From: Ignelater luminosus
Lineage: Eukaryota > Arthropoda > Insecta > Coleoptera > Elateridae
Assembly: GCA_011009095.1 (NCBI GenBank)
Contig: VTPC01090689.1
Span: forward strand, 251,428 to 315,427
Length of the DNA: 64,000 nt
Reading direction: 5' to 3'
In this document: positions 10,972-24,010 of the stretch, piece by piece
Position numbering within the stretch: the first letter of the stretch is position 1
Layout of the letters: every line of letters begins with the position of its first letter
Made by a program: the position numbers and the translations under genes
Notes under the pieces: generated by a model
Databases searched by the model: none
The model's input: the letters and a program-made list of their open reading frames with translations, nothing else
What the model was told of the DNA's origin: nothing

Positions 10972-13900
10972 TATAACTATTAAGCAACTACAAAATTGCT
11001 ATATCAGCTTCAAAACTACCCACATCACATCTGTAAACCAAAAACTAATTAGGATTCTAGCTAACAAAGGTTGGAAAACTGTAAATAGGGTTGCCATAAG
11101 GTTTGTAATTACAGAATATGTAAGCATGCTTGTTACAACAGATATAAATTAGGAAAATTACCAAAAACAGTCTAAACAAGACTACTATAACAATGAAATA
11201 CCTTGACCAGAAATTGTCGGAACTATTTATACTACGGGCTCTAATGATTGATAATTCAATTTAAAGTTTAAATTTTTTTTCATGATGACTAATTGGGGAA
11301 TAAATATGGCGATTTGTATTTGTTTCATACGTTTAATACAGAACGAGAATCAAATATTCTCTACTGTTCCGTTTATATCTTTTCAGTGTTTCAGATTTTC
11401 CCTTTCTCAGATCAGTAGAAATGACTAATAATAGCTGGAACTACATATAAACAAAATATTTTTGCCAAAAGCTGCTTTAGAGCTCAGAAAGATTTCTTTA
11501 CATCCGTCAATAGAGCAAGTCAAAATCTTTCGAGATGTGTCATCACGATTTCATAACAAAAACGTGGGTACCCATACGGAACAGTTATATTTAAGTATAT
11601 TAGAATGTAATTCAGAGGCTTGCGTAAGACATTTTAGAAAGAAAAAGTTTAACTAATCAAGGTCGTGGTATAGGCTAAACGGCTAAAGAGTAGAATTGGG
11701 CCGAGTTGTGAACCAGAAATTGGTTGACAGAAGCTTTAATTAATCTCATAAGGTTTGCCCAAGCTCTTTGCCTGCAAAGCAAATTTCACTGTGATGGATA
11801 TGTGCGAGTTGGGAAACTCTAAAGTCAACCTTATGATTATGAAAGTGTTCCTTTATTTCTTTTTGGGTTAGAATTGTTTACGTTTTCATAGTTTTATTCA
11901 CAGTCGGGTGTGCAGCGCAAAAAACTAGTTAGTAATAAAAACAGTAACTGATACAATCTGAATGGTTCTATAATAATTGAGATCTACACTCAGTATAGCA
12001 AAAAAACCTTGTTTTGGCATTTCTCTTACGTGATGTGTCGTTTTCGAACAAAATTAAAATTTATAAAACCTACTAATGTCGTAAACTCACAAGTAGACAT
12101 CTCAGATGAAATGTTTTGTGTCAAAACCGATAACAATAAAGCTACTTAACAGTAGAACGTATAATGGCATCAAGTATGCAATCTTAAACGGAGTACCCTG
12201 CATATCCTGATATTTTCTTACTTCTGTTTGCTATTAGCTACGATAACATAGCAGAATGAAGATCTGAAACTCGCGTTATTCAATTATTAATTCTATAAAA
12301 ATTTATTTGGACTTTCAGACTGCCCCGGTAAGTAAATAAATATTGCACTTTTAACTCCTGGACTTTAGAAACAATAATTATAGAAGTTTCATTGTATAGT
12401 CTTGTTAAACAAAACAATAAAAAACACAAATTACAGGTTTTTTCTGTTCTAATTGTTCCATTAGGAAAAAATTGTTTTGCATTTTTCGATTTACACCATA
12501 AAAAATCACGTAATATAATTATTTCTCCGAATTAAATATTGAAGTTTACTTGGAAGTAAAAGCGCATAATTTACTTTTTTAATTATACCAGGGTAGGCCA
12601 AAAAGTTTAATGGAGTTTTTACAATAAATAATTAAACAAAGCTGATAGCTTCAAAATTAATCTTCTATTATGCAAGTCAGAATATACAAGGTGGATTTTT
12701 AAAATTAAAAAGTTTTGTCTTTTAAATAGATGTTAAACGGATAATGAAATTCAGCACAGCTTTAATCCTAATCAATTTTGATAACAAGCATTTTCTCTTA
12801 TCTCTTCAGATAATTAAGATATCTGCCACACCTGGTGTATAAGAAGCAAAAGGTGCATAGAGACACTTTCACATAAAACCGTTCGATCTTTAGAGTAAGG
12901 GTATAAGGATTATTAAATTTGAGATAATAATAGGTGGCTTGCTTCATTAGAAATTATATCTTTTTTAGTTAGTAGCTATATTAATATTATTCTTCCAGAC
13001 TTGACGTTTCAATAATTGTTTCCATCCTTGTCCAATATTTAATAACGAATCTTGCTCCACTCACTTTTCTCAATTACTTTCATTTGGGAGTACCTAATTT
13101 AATCTAATAGTCTTAATAAGATTGTTTTGTCTCGAGAATACTTCAAATCCACCACTTTATTTTCTGGATTTCAAAGTTGTTTTGAAATAAACTTCTGTAA
13201 TGTAACATTCCTACGGAATCAATTCAATAACAGAAAAGGTTAAATATTTCCCAAAAGAATTTTTCTTCGAAATTGTTGTTATTTATCTTGGTGTTGCTTT
13301 ATTAAATACAAATAACAAAGCTAAAGCGCAGATTCTTCTCTTATCACAATGGTAATTTAGAAATACCAGCAGTACCTTTCTAGGTAAACTAATAACAGTT
13401 GATAAGGTCAAGCTTGTGATATTTTATAAAACAAAATAAACCGCAAAAATGTTTTTCCAAGAAACGTCCAGTTATTAATTTAATATTCTTTCTGATGCTG
13501 GCTGTAATAAGATTTATTGAAAACCTCAAAAACTGCTTATATTGAAATAGTTCTAAACGATTGTAAAATATAAGAGAGAGCCATCTTATGGTAGTGATAT
13601 CGAAATAATTAAATTTAATACAACTATAATCAAACCAAATTAGAAGATTAAAAACCTATACACTTAAAATATTATTTGCAAACGATTTTTCTCTTAACAC
13701 TAAAATGGCATACCAACGGACTTTTTTACTTTGTTATCCCACAGAAGGGATTACGTGTATTGAACAACGCAAAAGAAACCGTAAAGCAGTGTAAAACTTT
13801 CAAAGTTAGTGCAACGTTTATGATTTTCTTCTTTGATGTTTTCTCCATAAAAGGTAGACTTTTCAACCTTTTTCCATTGAAGATTGATAACACATAATTC

Positions 13901-16900
13901 AAGGAATATTTATTGCTTTAAGCCCTGATCACTACACCAAAACATCAGAGCCGTATTAATTCTCGGAATCATTGATAACAGGACAAATAAAAAAAGTAAA
14001 CGCGTTGTTTCGTTATTATCACCAATAAAAATAAATAACCAGATGTATTTGTTGGAACAGATGAACTTTACAGTCTGCATATAGAGACTTATCTAACAGA
14101 TAGAAACTTTGAGTTTAAAACATTGTATTGAATTTAATGTCAGCTAGTGAGGTTGTTGAAATCTAGCCCCATGCTTATGCGGCTGTCACCTGGTTAGTTT
14201 GCGTTTTAACTTCATATAACATTCTTGGTTCAATTTCCTCAACTGGATTTAACCTAAGTCGAATCACTCATCTGAAAATCTAAAATATAGAAAGCAATCT
14301 AACCTAACTTTATAAAAGCAATCTAACCCAACGCAACCTAAAACAAGGGACTTTTAAGCAATTCAAATCGTTTCTAAGAATTTCTAGAACATACCAAGTA
14401 ACGATTTAATTGACCACATTGTTAAAACAGTGCATAGAAAAACGTTTCCAGTCGACTAAATTGCAGATTCAAGCTGCGGGGAAAATTGAAATCGAATATA
14501 ATGTTTTGAATGTGAAGTCAAACTCTGATTTCATTAACGTTACCCTGGGGAAAGAAACCATGTATTGTAACTCTCTTTTTATATTTATGTAACACTTCGA
14601 TCTTTTGACTAAAAGCAACTCCTTCACAGAGGAAAGTCAACACATATGCGGAAGCTTACGAAGTTCATAATATTGATGCAACCGGCAGTCAGTTTTTCCT
14701 GGAGAGCTGGGCATCGGCTGATTGTTCTAGAATTTCCCTTTTTTTTGCTTTCTAGATGAGCGCCACCTAATTTGCAACCTGGGGTAATAAATTTTGAATA
14801 ACTTTGATGGAAACTTGTTTATTGTTATCTCTAGCCTCAGCTCAGTACTTCATAGATTCTAATTATTCACAACGGTGAAAAAAGCAAGAGAGAACCCTTG
14901 GGCGAGCGCTATACCCTCGGTGTACAGAGGGGGGGGGGTTACTAGATTTAATTTAATATTTTTATACTTATAGCTTCTGGAATAATCAGAGCAGTGTGTA
15001 CAGTAAATGATATACGTAAATAGAAGTAAGGAAAGATCCCACCTATATCTTTCTAGTGTATTGTAATTTTAGTTTTTAAGCCTTGAGGACTCCGACAGGA
15101 GGATGCTTTCGGAATTATGGAAGCCATAATAAAGGTATGGAGCCGCTATGTCACCGATCTCACTTTTAGGTAGTCAGGATAGTGCGAAGGCAATAATAAT
15201 TAGCCTTTCTGTAGTTTTTATGAATTTCCTAGGGTGTTTGGTCGCAGAATCTGCTTTAAGACGCGGCGACCAACTTAGGAATTAGATCCACGACTTGCTG
15301 CACGTAAACTCGCTGGACATCGACTTGGCGGATCTGCGAATTTATTTTCTCGAAAAGTTTAAGTCTGCTCCCACATCGCTTTGAGCTATCAACAGATTGT
15401 GTTTCTATGTAAACCAAAGACATTACTGGATTGCACTGATTTAAATTTCTGTTACAGTCTGTATAGCAAAACTGAAAACTTCTACGATTGTCAGGAGTAA
15501 AATGAAACCACAACCATTCGATGGTTCCGCAAATCATATCAAAGACAAAAATCTTCATTAAGAAACAAAAAGCAAAATCAAAGATACTAAAGTTTTTAAT
15601 CGCCGTTTCCCTCTGAAGTCAAAAAATGCTTGTGCAAAAACTTGTCTATTCCTAAGACATTTTTCAAAAAAATCTGATCAAAGTTGGCCAGGTGTATAGG
15701 ATGATGCGTTGACGATAAGAGAAATATCTTTGGCATATCAGCAGTAAGAGATGAACCAGATCCAAAAAGAGTTTCGAAGAAATTATTAGGAAAACTTCTT
15801 TGGATGAAGAAACCGTTGACATTCTTTAGTTTGACTATAGGTTCTTATTTCAAAAACATCACGAATCAATCTCTGTAGTAAAGTAACAAAATGTGTAATA
15901 ATCAAGCTTTTGAGATTTTGACCCAGATAGTAGGATACACCCAAATGTGTTCGAAGTTCAAGGCTCCAGAATCCTTCAATAGGAAAACATACTAATCTAG
16001 AGTATTTATCTGAAGTAATTATTAGATCTTTTTTACACGAGGTAGAAAATCCTAACGAAAGCCTTTTTGACAGATCATACAGCAGTGCGACTATTTAACA
16101 CGGGATATAGGAATATAAAGTAAACTTTCAGATGGGATGCGTTTATAATAATGTTCACTACACCGAAACAAACGACAAATACCTCAATAAAGAAAGATGA
16201 AGGAGTATGACGTCAGAGTTGTTAGTCACTTGGAACTAGCCCTTGCTGCTGTTGCCGTCGCGAAAGCGCGTAAGTTCATCTGAAAAAGATCTTACATGTG
16301 GGAAGTTCATTCGTTCAACATAACTAGACTAATGAAAAAATCTGCCCGAGAATTAAGGGAAAGAAAATTACTACCACGACCTCAATAATAAAGAAAAATG
16401 AATTACCAGGAGGACTTGGTTTAAAGGATTTTGTAGAAAACACGTTTAGTTCTCTTTAAGATAATTAAAAAGAAAAACTAAATTAGTTTGGTATTGGTTA
16501 CAAACTCTCTGGACCTCTGAATCAGATTCGAGGTTTCCAAGACTGTCCAAAACAGCCAAATTGGTTTGGTTACTAATGCAAAAAAAACTTCATTATTTCT
16601 TCTTCAGAGCCAATACTAAAAAAACCCTTATGTGATCTTGCAAATAGAATTCTTAAAATCCAACATGGTTAGTACCGTTTGCCTACTAGCTCCGTTATTT
16701 ATTCATTAAATGCATCTATCAAAATTATATGGAGTATAGTTGAAGAATGAAGAAAACTGGTAGGAAGAAATAGTAGGTTCAGATAACCCCACCGATATGA
16801 AAAGATTTAAAAAACAAGTTGCTTCGGAAAAAAATGATTTTGTTCCATACTCTTTCTGGTTACTGCACACAAGGTGCGTGGACAGACAATAATATAGATT

Positions 16901-19130
16901 TACAGATCTAGTCTAAGCATTATTCAATTATCTATTCTAGCACTTCTTTAAACTTCTTGGTCTGCTACCGTATGATTGCAATCAACCTTCAAGACTACCG
17001 AATATCTAACTTAAATAAAAAAATCAAATTTTCTATTATTTCGATTTTTACTGCACTTTAAAGAAGGAAAGTTTTTAGGAGAAAGTAAGACTCTGAGCAA
17101 CTTACAGATAAATATCAGAATAACGAGAGAAAATTAAAGTTAACAGAAGCCGTATTAATGCGAGAGATTTCCTAGCCCTTTAATTTTAGTGTTTTTAAAA
17201 GATGATTGTTGAAGTTCCAACTAGATGGCTTCAATCAATTTCTACCTAACGCAGTTTCAATCTTCATTTGTTAAGTTGGTCCAAATTTTACTTTTTGATT
17301 TGTTGAAAACTTCTTTTATGTGAACTGTGATAAAGACAGGAACAGGAAAAACAAATGCAAAGTCTTCCATTTGAAAAAGTCGTGAAAAATCATAGTTCTT
17401 GGTTTTCGAGTACCTTGTATGGTGAAACTAAAAAACAAAAATCAAAAGTTTGAGAACATTTTATAATAAACACTTGAATACTGACGGAATGGTTAGGTGT
17501 ACACGCTCATGATGTAATCTGCAATGAACCAGAAATTAGGAAATATCAAAATAGAGTACTCTGTTAAAAAAAGCCAAGAAGATTAGGGTATCACGTTTTT
17601 ATAGAACACTGGGATGTAGAAATAATTATCCTAAACGATTTTCATTGGAAACAACGACACTATTCTCTGTCCACAGAACGTTGAACTCTCTGTATAGTAC
17701 ATCACACTGGCGATTTAATCTTTTCCCATCTATAGATTTCTGAGACACTACATGAACTGAAAAAAGCTGAATAGCTGTTCTGATAAAATCATCGATTGCT
17801 TTTCATAAATTAGTTCAATGTTATATCTTACCATGTCCTACTTCAATGGGCAAAAAAATGCCAGATTGACTGTTGTTGGTAAAACAATCTACTACATTTG
17901 TTATGAGCTCAGATTCCTTCTGAAGCAAACCGCTATTTTGTATCTTGATTTTTAAACACAAACTTTTGCGTAATAGTAATGAGTAGATTAATCCGTTTCA
18001 TTCAATAAAGCATTTTACGAAATGTCTTCAAATGTTACTTCCGATATGGTTGGTAAAGATTGTCCAAAACTAAATAAATGGTTTTTTCTTAGAAGTTTTG
18101 GGCTTTCATGTTATCGCAATAACTCACAATAACTTTAAATATTCTTTCTTGACTAAGCCTGCCTAAATGGTTATAAAATGGAATCTAGGTATCTGTTTGA
18201 AACTATATTAGTGGTTGCAAAAATTCCTATTCTCTCAAAGTCTCAAAAGACATGTCTTGGAGTAAGTTTGTCAAAATACTTTAGAAATAAAAAAGCAAAA
18301 TAATGTCTAACACCATTTTAAAATTTTCTAAAACTGTTAACATTAATCGATTCAATTATTTTTATAAAAATTTTCCTGGACCATGTAATAACAATATTTT
18401 CCAGGAAATTTTTGAAAATTTCAAACCTATCTTTTTGCAGTCATTTCAGTGCCATAATATTTTTAATACTGAACCAAGTCAAATAAAAATTAACATACTG
18501 CAAAAAGAAACAAAATAATAATAAAATAAGCTGCAACTGTTTACCTTCCTAATGTTACTATGGCTTTTGAATTAATTTCCGTTAAATCTGAGAGATAGAG
18601 CTAATCCTTGCAATAATCCCAAAACAACTGGATGAAAAATGATTTTCAATTTCATGCTCGGATAATTGTTGAGCAGCGTGTAACAGCAGAGGAAAACCGG
18701 CGGGCACGGAAATAAACAATTTGGAAAACTCAATGAAAATAAGATGGTTCGAGACGATTCAGTGATCCTTAAAGAAAGAGTGAATTGTTATTGTAGACGT
18801 TAAAATATCTAAAAATTTTTATTTTACTATTTATGTTATGCTTGCTATTCACTTGTAGGTAGTGGAAAAAATTACGTGAAGTGGGTGAAACATGCTGTTT
18901 TATGATATTAATCTAGCTTTGATCATTATTTTTCTTATTGTTCCATATCTTGGATACAATGGAATTAATTATGGGTGTTATAAAATTCTTCTTTCTTTTA
19001 TATAGACAATTACCGTTTAGGTTAGGATTATAAATGATAGACACGTGTGTAAGTCTTGATAATAAGTACTTTTGTTAGTACAAAGTTTTAATTACGTGAG
19101 TTAACTAAGCAACTTTGTAAACTTACTTAC
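10972..19130 (-). other. CPEB intron, central part, with unidentified GC-richer patches
   Basis: AT-rich. A transposon-end-like ccagggtaggccaaaaagt occurs at 12588 without a convincing partner. The interval 14600-15560 is GC-richer and includes the frame at 14609-14755, a ten-base G run (14929-14938) and an unrecognised minus frame 15256-15558. 15560-18300 resembles eroded repeat DNA but I recognise no domain. Nothing else supportable. Confidence 0.4.
14609..14755 (+). CDS. Unrecognised 48-codon coding-like frame
   Basis: Open from TGA 14606-14608 to TAG 14753-14755 with no internal ATG. Residues include NTYAEAYEVHNIDATGSQFF and LESWASADCSR, with acidic and polar content unusual for chance frames in this AT-rich DNA. 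A CTCCTTCACAG acceptor-like site lies inside it near 14629. Could be an exon or transposon remnant; no family recognised. Confidence 0.2.
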   Translation, partial: LKATPSQRKVNTYAEAYEVHNIDATGSQFFLESWASADCSRISLFFAF

Positions 19131-19181
19131 CGTGTAACTGTGATAAGGACTGAAAGGCGTTCGTATTGCAGTTTATGAAAC
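19131..19181 (-). CDS. orb2: Candidate 51-nt cassette exon of the CPEB/orb2 gene
   Basis: A 51-nt segment bounded on the minus strand by TTTGTTTTTCAG (with a branch-point-like CACTAATG about 25 nt upstream) and a perfect GTAAGTAAGT donor (19130-19121). It is a multiple of three, and in the phase demanded by the RRM1 exon (one base carried over) it is open, encoding FINCNTNAFQSLSQLH between two split glycine codons. One other frame has a stop at once, and the remaining one mismatches the downstream phase. It is separated from the RRM1 exon by a 14.8-kb intron. From memory, vertebrate CPEB4 also has a 51-nt alternative exon just N-terminal to RRM1, so size and position suggest an equivalent regulated cassette; the residues themselves I cannot match. 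Not recognisable from coding sequence alone. Confidence 0.55.
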
Positions 19182-22100
19182 CTGAAAAACAAATTTGCCA
19201 TTAGTGTTGGGTTATAACACGTAATAATGTGATTTTATATTTATGAAATGTGGATTGACAAATATTTGCAAAATCATAAATCTCAAACAATAGAACTACA
19301 ACTTACGTAATCTAGCAAAAATTATAAACAAAAATAGCAGATTTCTATTGTAAATTTGTTATCAAAAGGTCAGCACTTAAATTGTTTTACAAAAGCAAAA
19401 ATTGCTACAGGAAAATTAAATTAAAAACAAAAATATTTTAGTTTCTAATTAATGTACGAATGTTAACAGACAAACAACGCAGTAGTACGGTTATGGAGGT
19501 TGGTTAATATTTGTATTGAGATAACTGGATGAAACTGATTCAAATTACATTTGCAGTATATTTTAGAACAAACGGAGCAGCAAAGTGTGTTGAAATAATT
19601 GAACTGCTTTTGTTTAAGAGTTTAAATCGTTATACCAGCTTTGTATTTTTCTATATTTACGTTCTTTTTGATGCGCGATTGTTTTAGACGTTTTTAATTT
19701 TAGGCTTTATGGAACTAACGAGATTAAATAATTCCTAACTAATTTTTTCATTTCCTCTTTTAAATAAGTAGTTTTATGTAATTGTGAGCATGGGGAATGA
19801 TCTTACCCTAAAAACGATCATCTAGCAATTTCCGTTTAATTTCCTTTGTCATTTACTAAATAGCAAACTTTCCAAAACTTGACTATCGTCTTCTTCATTT
19901 ATTATATCATATTAAAAAAATAAAATCTAATTAAATTGGGTTTACTTAAATTAAATTAATAATTTAAGCAAAACTGTTAGGTGCATAAATTTTGTCAATT
20001 TCAACAAGTTCAAAACAGCTGTCCGAAGGTACGATACCTAATGTTTGCATAATTCTAATTAATTTTGTCTAGACTTTGAAATATTTCAGTTTTCTTTTTC
20101 AAATAGAAATAAATTTGACTCGTGAATTAAGTTAATTAAAATTGAGCAATATAATTGTTTTAAAGGCAATCAAATATCAAAAAAACGCTATTATTAGGAA
20201 TCTTCAAGAAATACATCTTAATATTAAGATAAAATCAAAATCCAAGTTGTTTAAAATGGCAACCTCTATGACAGAATCGGCTCCAATCGGAAAAACAGAA
20301 GATTGTAGCTCAGAAGCTGCACATGCAACACAAAGTTTTTCTGTTTTGCGTCTGAAAATGGGATATTTATATTTCTGATGTTTTAGATCTTCTGGCTCAT
20401 ACCAAGTAAAAGTAGGTGTTACTTGGTAATACAAGCACCGATCAAAATGAGCAAACCTTTTGTTTAGGCCCTTTTCAATCAGTGACCATTTTAAAACTTA
20501 AAACAATATATAGATGCTGATTCAATATTTCTTCTTTAAAAATCATATTATGCATTTATGGTACAAATACCATCAAAATTCTAGATTTCCTAAAAAAGTG
20601 ATTGAGCATAATTAATGTCGATTATTTCTTGACTTTGGTAAGAATACAAAATGCTTTGGATCAAAGATGAGCACAGATTCTCTAGAGATATTCCTAACTT
20701 CTGTTATCATCTTGTTTAAGGTGTTCTTTCTGTAACTTCTTGTACCCAATAATCTCTGCCTGTGGCAAACAATTTCTTAGCCATCTATTAGAAGCAATTT
20801 TGTCAATTAGCATGTGGTTCGTCTATTTTGTAATAGTTTACAAAATGTAAAGAATCTAGGGAAAATTCCTATTTTGGCAGTAGTGGAGATGAGTTCAAAC
20901 ACTAATTAAATCAAAGGAAGACTAATCTAGGTAGTTATGGAAAGAACAATGAAGATAACTATTACTGTTGTTGTTTGGTATTCCGGTTCTGTAGTAGAGT
21001 TTTTGTATTCAGATTTTTGTGGGGCTTGGTGATTTGCTACCTCAAATGCAGAGATCAAACATCGATGGAAGTTGCTATGGGATGTCGATAGGTATTTTTA
21101 ACACTTCACTGATGTTCCATTCTTGCCTACTGGCCAAAGACATGACTCACCAACGGTCTCTATTTTTTTTCACAGCTCTTGGTTGGTATGTTTTTTTTCA
21201 ATTGAAGAAGGGCCAACTCAGCCTATCCTATGAGAACAAATAAATCTTTGTTAAGAATGATATTTTCTGCATCCATCTATAAATATTCTACTTGCTAGTA
21301 TCCTGTATTGTAAAGCAGCCTCTGTTCATTCCGTTGGTTGCATTAGCAGAACTCCTTGTAAAGTCTTTAAGAAAATTAAGTTTTTAGGTTTCATTGTATC
21401 TGGAAAGCCTAGTTCATTTGGCATTAAAAATATTCAGTTCTGCAACTGTATCACGTTTTGCAAGACTCAACTCTAATATTTTGCTAATTCCGTTTATTTT
21501 TCTCATCATCATTATTATTATCGATTCAATTTTTCTTTCTTTTATGAACTTAATTGCCTCTTTCATTTTATATTTTGTTTCTGCTTCTCTTTATTGATCA
21601 AAATAATTGATACTTTAGTCTATCCTTTGTGCTTAACATAAGAATAATATCATCCGTTGATTAGTTGGGTCGTAATATAAAAAGGGGAAAAGCAAAATCG
21701 GGAAAATTGCAATAAATTAATCTACTACCCTCTAACAATCTTTTGTTTTTGAGCTATTTAATAATTATGGAATAGGTTCAAATATTTTCTATGGAATTAG
21801 TACATCTGAATTTTTTTAATCAATAGGATAAAGATAAATAAAACAAGTTCATTTTTGTTTTTTCTGTCAAATTATTTGATTCTTCACTTGTTCATTATTT
21901 TATTATTCCATATTGTTGGCAACATTATTTTTACTTGTAATCGTATTTTCATGTTTAAAAATTTCACCTTTGGCTTATTAAAACCTTTCTACTTCACTAT
22001 GTTAATTTCAGTAATTTACATTTTTGTACCTATACGCCATTGTTTAAAGGTCATCCTTATTTGATGTTCAAAGATTTAAGGTTAAATGGTATGCACTGGA

Positions 22101-22338
22101 GGAACTTCAATATTTTAATGCCATTTTAAATAATACCATAAAAATAGTTAACGCGTATTATGGTTTAAGTATGTATAAATATCCAATTTTGTTTGTGACA
22201 AGTAGGTACGTGAAAAAAGGGTTGACTGAGAATTAATTTAAATATTAAGTATTTCCGGGTTTTACAGTGCATTTCCTTTAGATACCATCGTTAAAAATTA
22301 CACAAATTCCTGTTTTAAAATGCAATACCGTTACTTAC
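19182..22338 (-). other. Proposed CPEB intron (3.2 kb)
   Basis: Lies between the two proposed upstream exons. AT-rich, no repeats recognised. The frames at 20142-20434, 21019-21243 and 21394-21597 are judged to be chance. Confidence 0.4.
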
Positions 22339-22357
22339 CCTCGACCTCGATAACCAT
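22339..22357 (-). CDS. orb2: Candidate minimal first coding exon of a short CPEB/orb2 isoform
   Basis: On the minus strand an ATG at 22357 in good context (AAAATGG) opens six codons (MVIEVE) plus one base, ending in GAGG followed by a GTAAGT donor (22338-22333). The frame ends in phase 1, exactly what both the 51-nt exon and the RRM1 exon require: the G completes a glycine codon with either. The upstream frame stays open for about 16 codons to a TAA, so the Met is the natural start. A TATAAAAG lies about 20 nt upstream of the ATG. If real, it gives an isoform beginning MVIEVEG that lacks the long disordered N-terminus. The evidence is splice logic only; a chance ATG plus donor is possible. 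Confidence 0.35.
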
Positions 22358-23439
22358 TTTACGTATTCTTTTATAAACGTTTATTTCTAAAACGTATTTT
22401 TAGCTTTATTATGTTTTATTTCTTTTCAGTTTATTATTACAAAAATAATCATTTTTAGAATTTATAATAACGATCATTAATGATGAAATAAGTTATTTTA
22501 AACTAAACCATCCAACATTGTTTCAGTAGGCTGTGATATAGCCCCGTTGTTGACATCATTTATACAAAACAAAATACTGTTGCTAAGGAAAATATTACCT
22601 AAATATAGTTTAAGTCAGTTTACTTGCAAGTTTTGTAAAGGCCAAGTGTAAAAAAAATTAAAATTTAACCTAAGAAAGAAAAATTAATTTTATGTACTTT
22701 ATACTATTTCATTAATATTCTTTTAATTCTACGTTAGTTTTAAATACACCAATAATAAATATAATTAACTTAAAATTCCTATTAACAAAAATCTGCTTAA
22801 ATTATAATGTTTGTTGACTACCATAGCAATATCAATTCGATATTAGAATATTAACAACGCTAATTTTAATAGTAATAATATACTATAGCAACAATATCTA
22901 TAATTTACAAAAACTTCCTTTATTATGGAGAAAAAAATAATTTACTGAATTTGAAATTTGAATCCACTGGGACCACTATCGCAGAATTCACTAGTGAACC
23001 TACAAATCATTGTAATATCTACATTATAGATCTGGTGTGAATTAAAATATTACTGCTGGAAATATCAAAAATTACCAATTAACCATTTAATATGTTAATA
23101 ATCAAATCAATTCTTAATTTGGCTTTAACAAAGTTTGTGGGAATGTCTTATGTATGTCGTTTTTAGAATCCACATACGTTTTAGAAAGAAAATCTTGCTT
23201 TCCGTCTTTTTTATAAGATGCGTCATTTTAGAGTGAAATTAATTTTTTGACATCTTTCAAACTTAGTGCTCAACGTTTTCAGTATTTCCAGAAACAATGC
23301 CGAAATCAAATGTTTCAACATTTTTATATCCGGTAAAGACTTGCCAGCAGTATTTATTCTATGCTATCTCAAAAAATAATCATAAACCAAACGATGATAA
23401 CACAAGTGTAAATTATTGACCAATTTAAATACTTCGATC
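22358..23439. other. AT-rich region upstream of the candidate first exon
   Basis: Would contain the 5' UTR and promoter if the exon at 22339-22357 is a first exon. A CTATATCAC lies near 22540 on the minus strand. Nothing else recognised. Confidence 0.3.
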
Positions 23440-24010
23440 CTTATGTATTTCATTTTTCTAGCAAAAGTTCAAATTCCCAAAATCAACGAAGATAGGCTAA
23501 AATCTATTGATAAATGCATACGGCTAGCAGTAAAGAAGGTTTTACATCTACCCAAGTCTATACCAAATCCTTACAAGATGGTGAGCTTGCATGCTGTCAC
23601 TTAGTGACCTAATTCCGAAAATGGAAATTCCTAGAAGTTAGAACATTGCGCCCAGACCTCTGCAGCATTTCTAAGAACTAATCTGCAAAACACGTCAATT
23701 CATGGAAAATTTTCAAAAGTTCCCAAAAAACATTGGAAAAACAACCAGTTAGAGAATATATCAGTAGTCCCAGCACTAAACTGCTTGGTAAAGGCTATCT
23801 AGCTCCATGAAAATATTACCATAAGACAGAAGAACACTCCAAACGCAAAGCAGAATGTCGGAGGATAGCAAATCTAGCGTACTGCCCAATTTGCCAGAGA
23901 TAAAGGTCGGAATGCCCAAATCGAACCAATTTTCTGGAGGAGAGATGAAATCAAAAGAAAACTCGACCTTTCTCTAAAGAACCAAGACCATCATTTTCGT
24001 CGTGGCGCAT
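23440..24010 (+). mobile_element. Eroded non-LTR retrotransposon fragment (R2/NeSL-like RT end)
   Basis: The plus frame has IDKCIRLAVKKVLHLPKSIPNPY, resembling the block after the RT domain of R2-like elements (an R..VK..LHLPKSTPN pattern). It is interrupted by stops. Downstream, in shifted frames, AECRRIANLAYCPICQR has the cysteine/histidine look of the C-terminal finger. No catalytic RT motifs. Fragmentary and inactive; the clade assignment is tentative. Confidence 0.45.

Noticed and set aside
21394-22064. Hydrophobic plus-strand frames resembling membrane proteins
   Set aside because: Ile/Phe/Leu-rich composition is what T-rich random DNA encodes; no homology or splice support.
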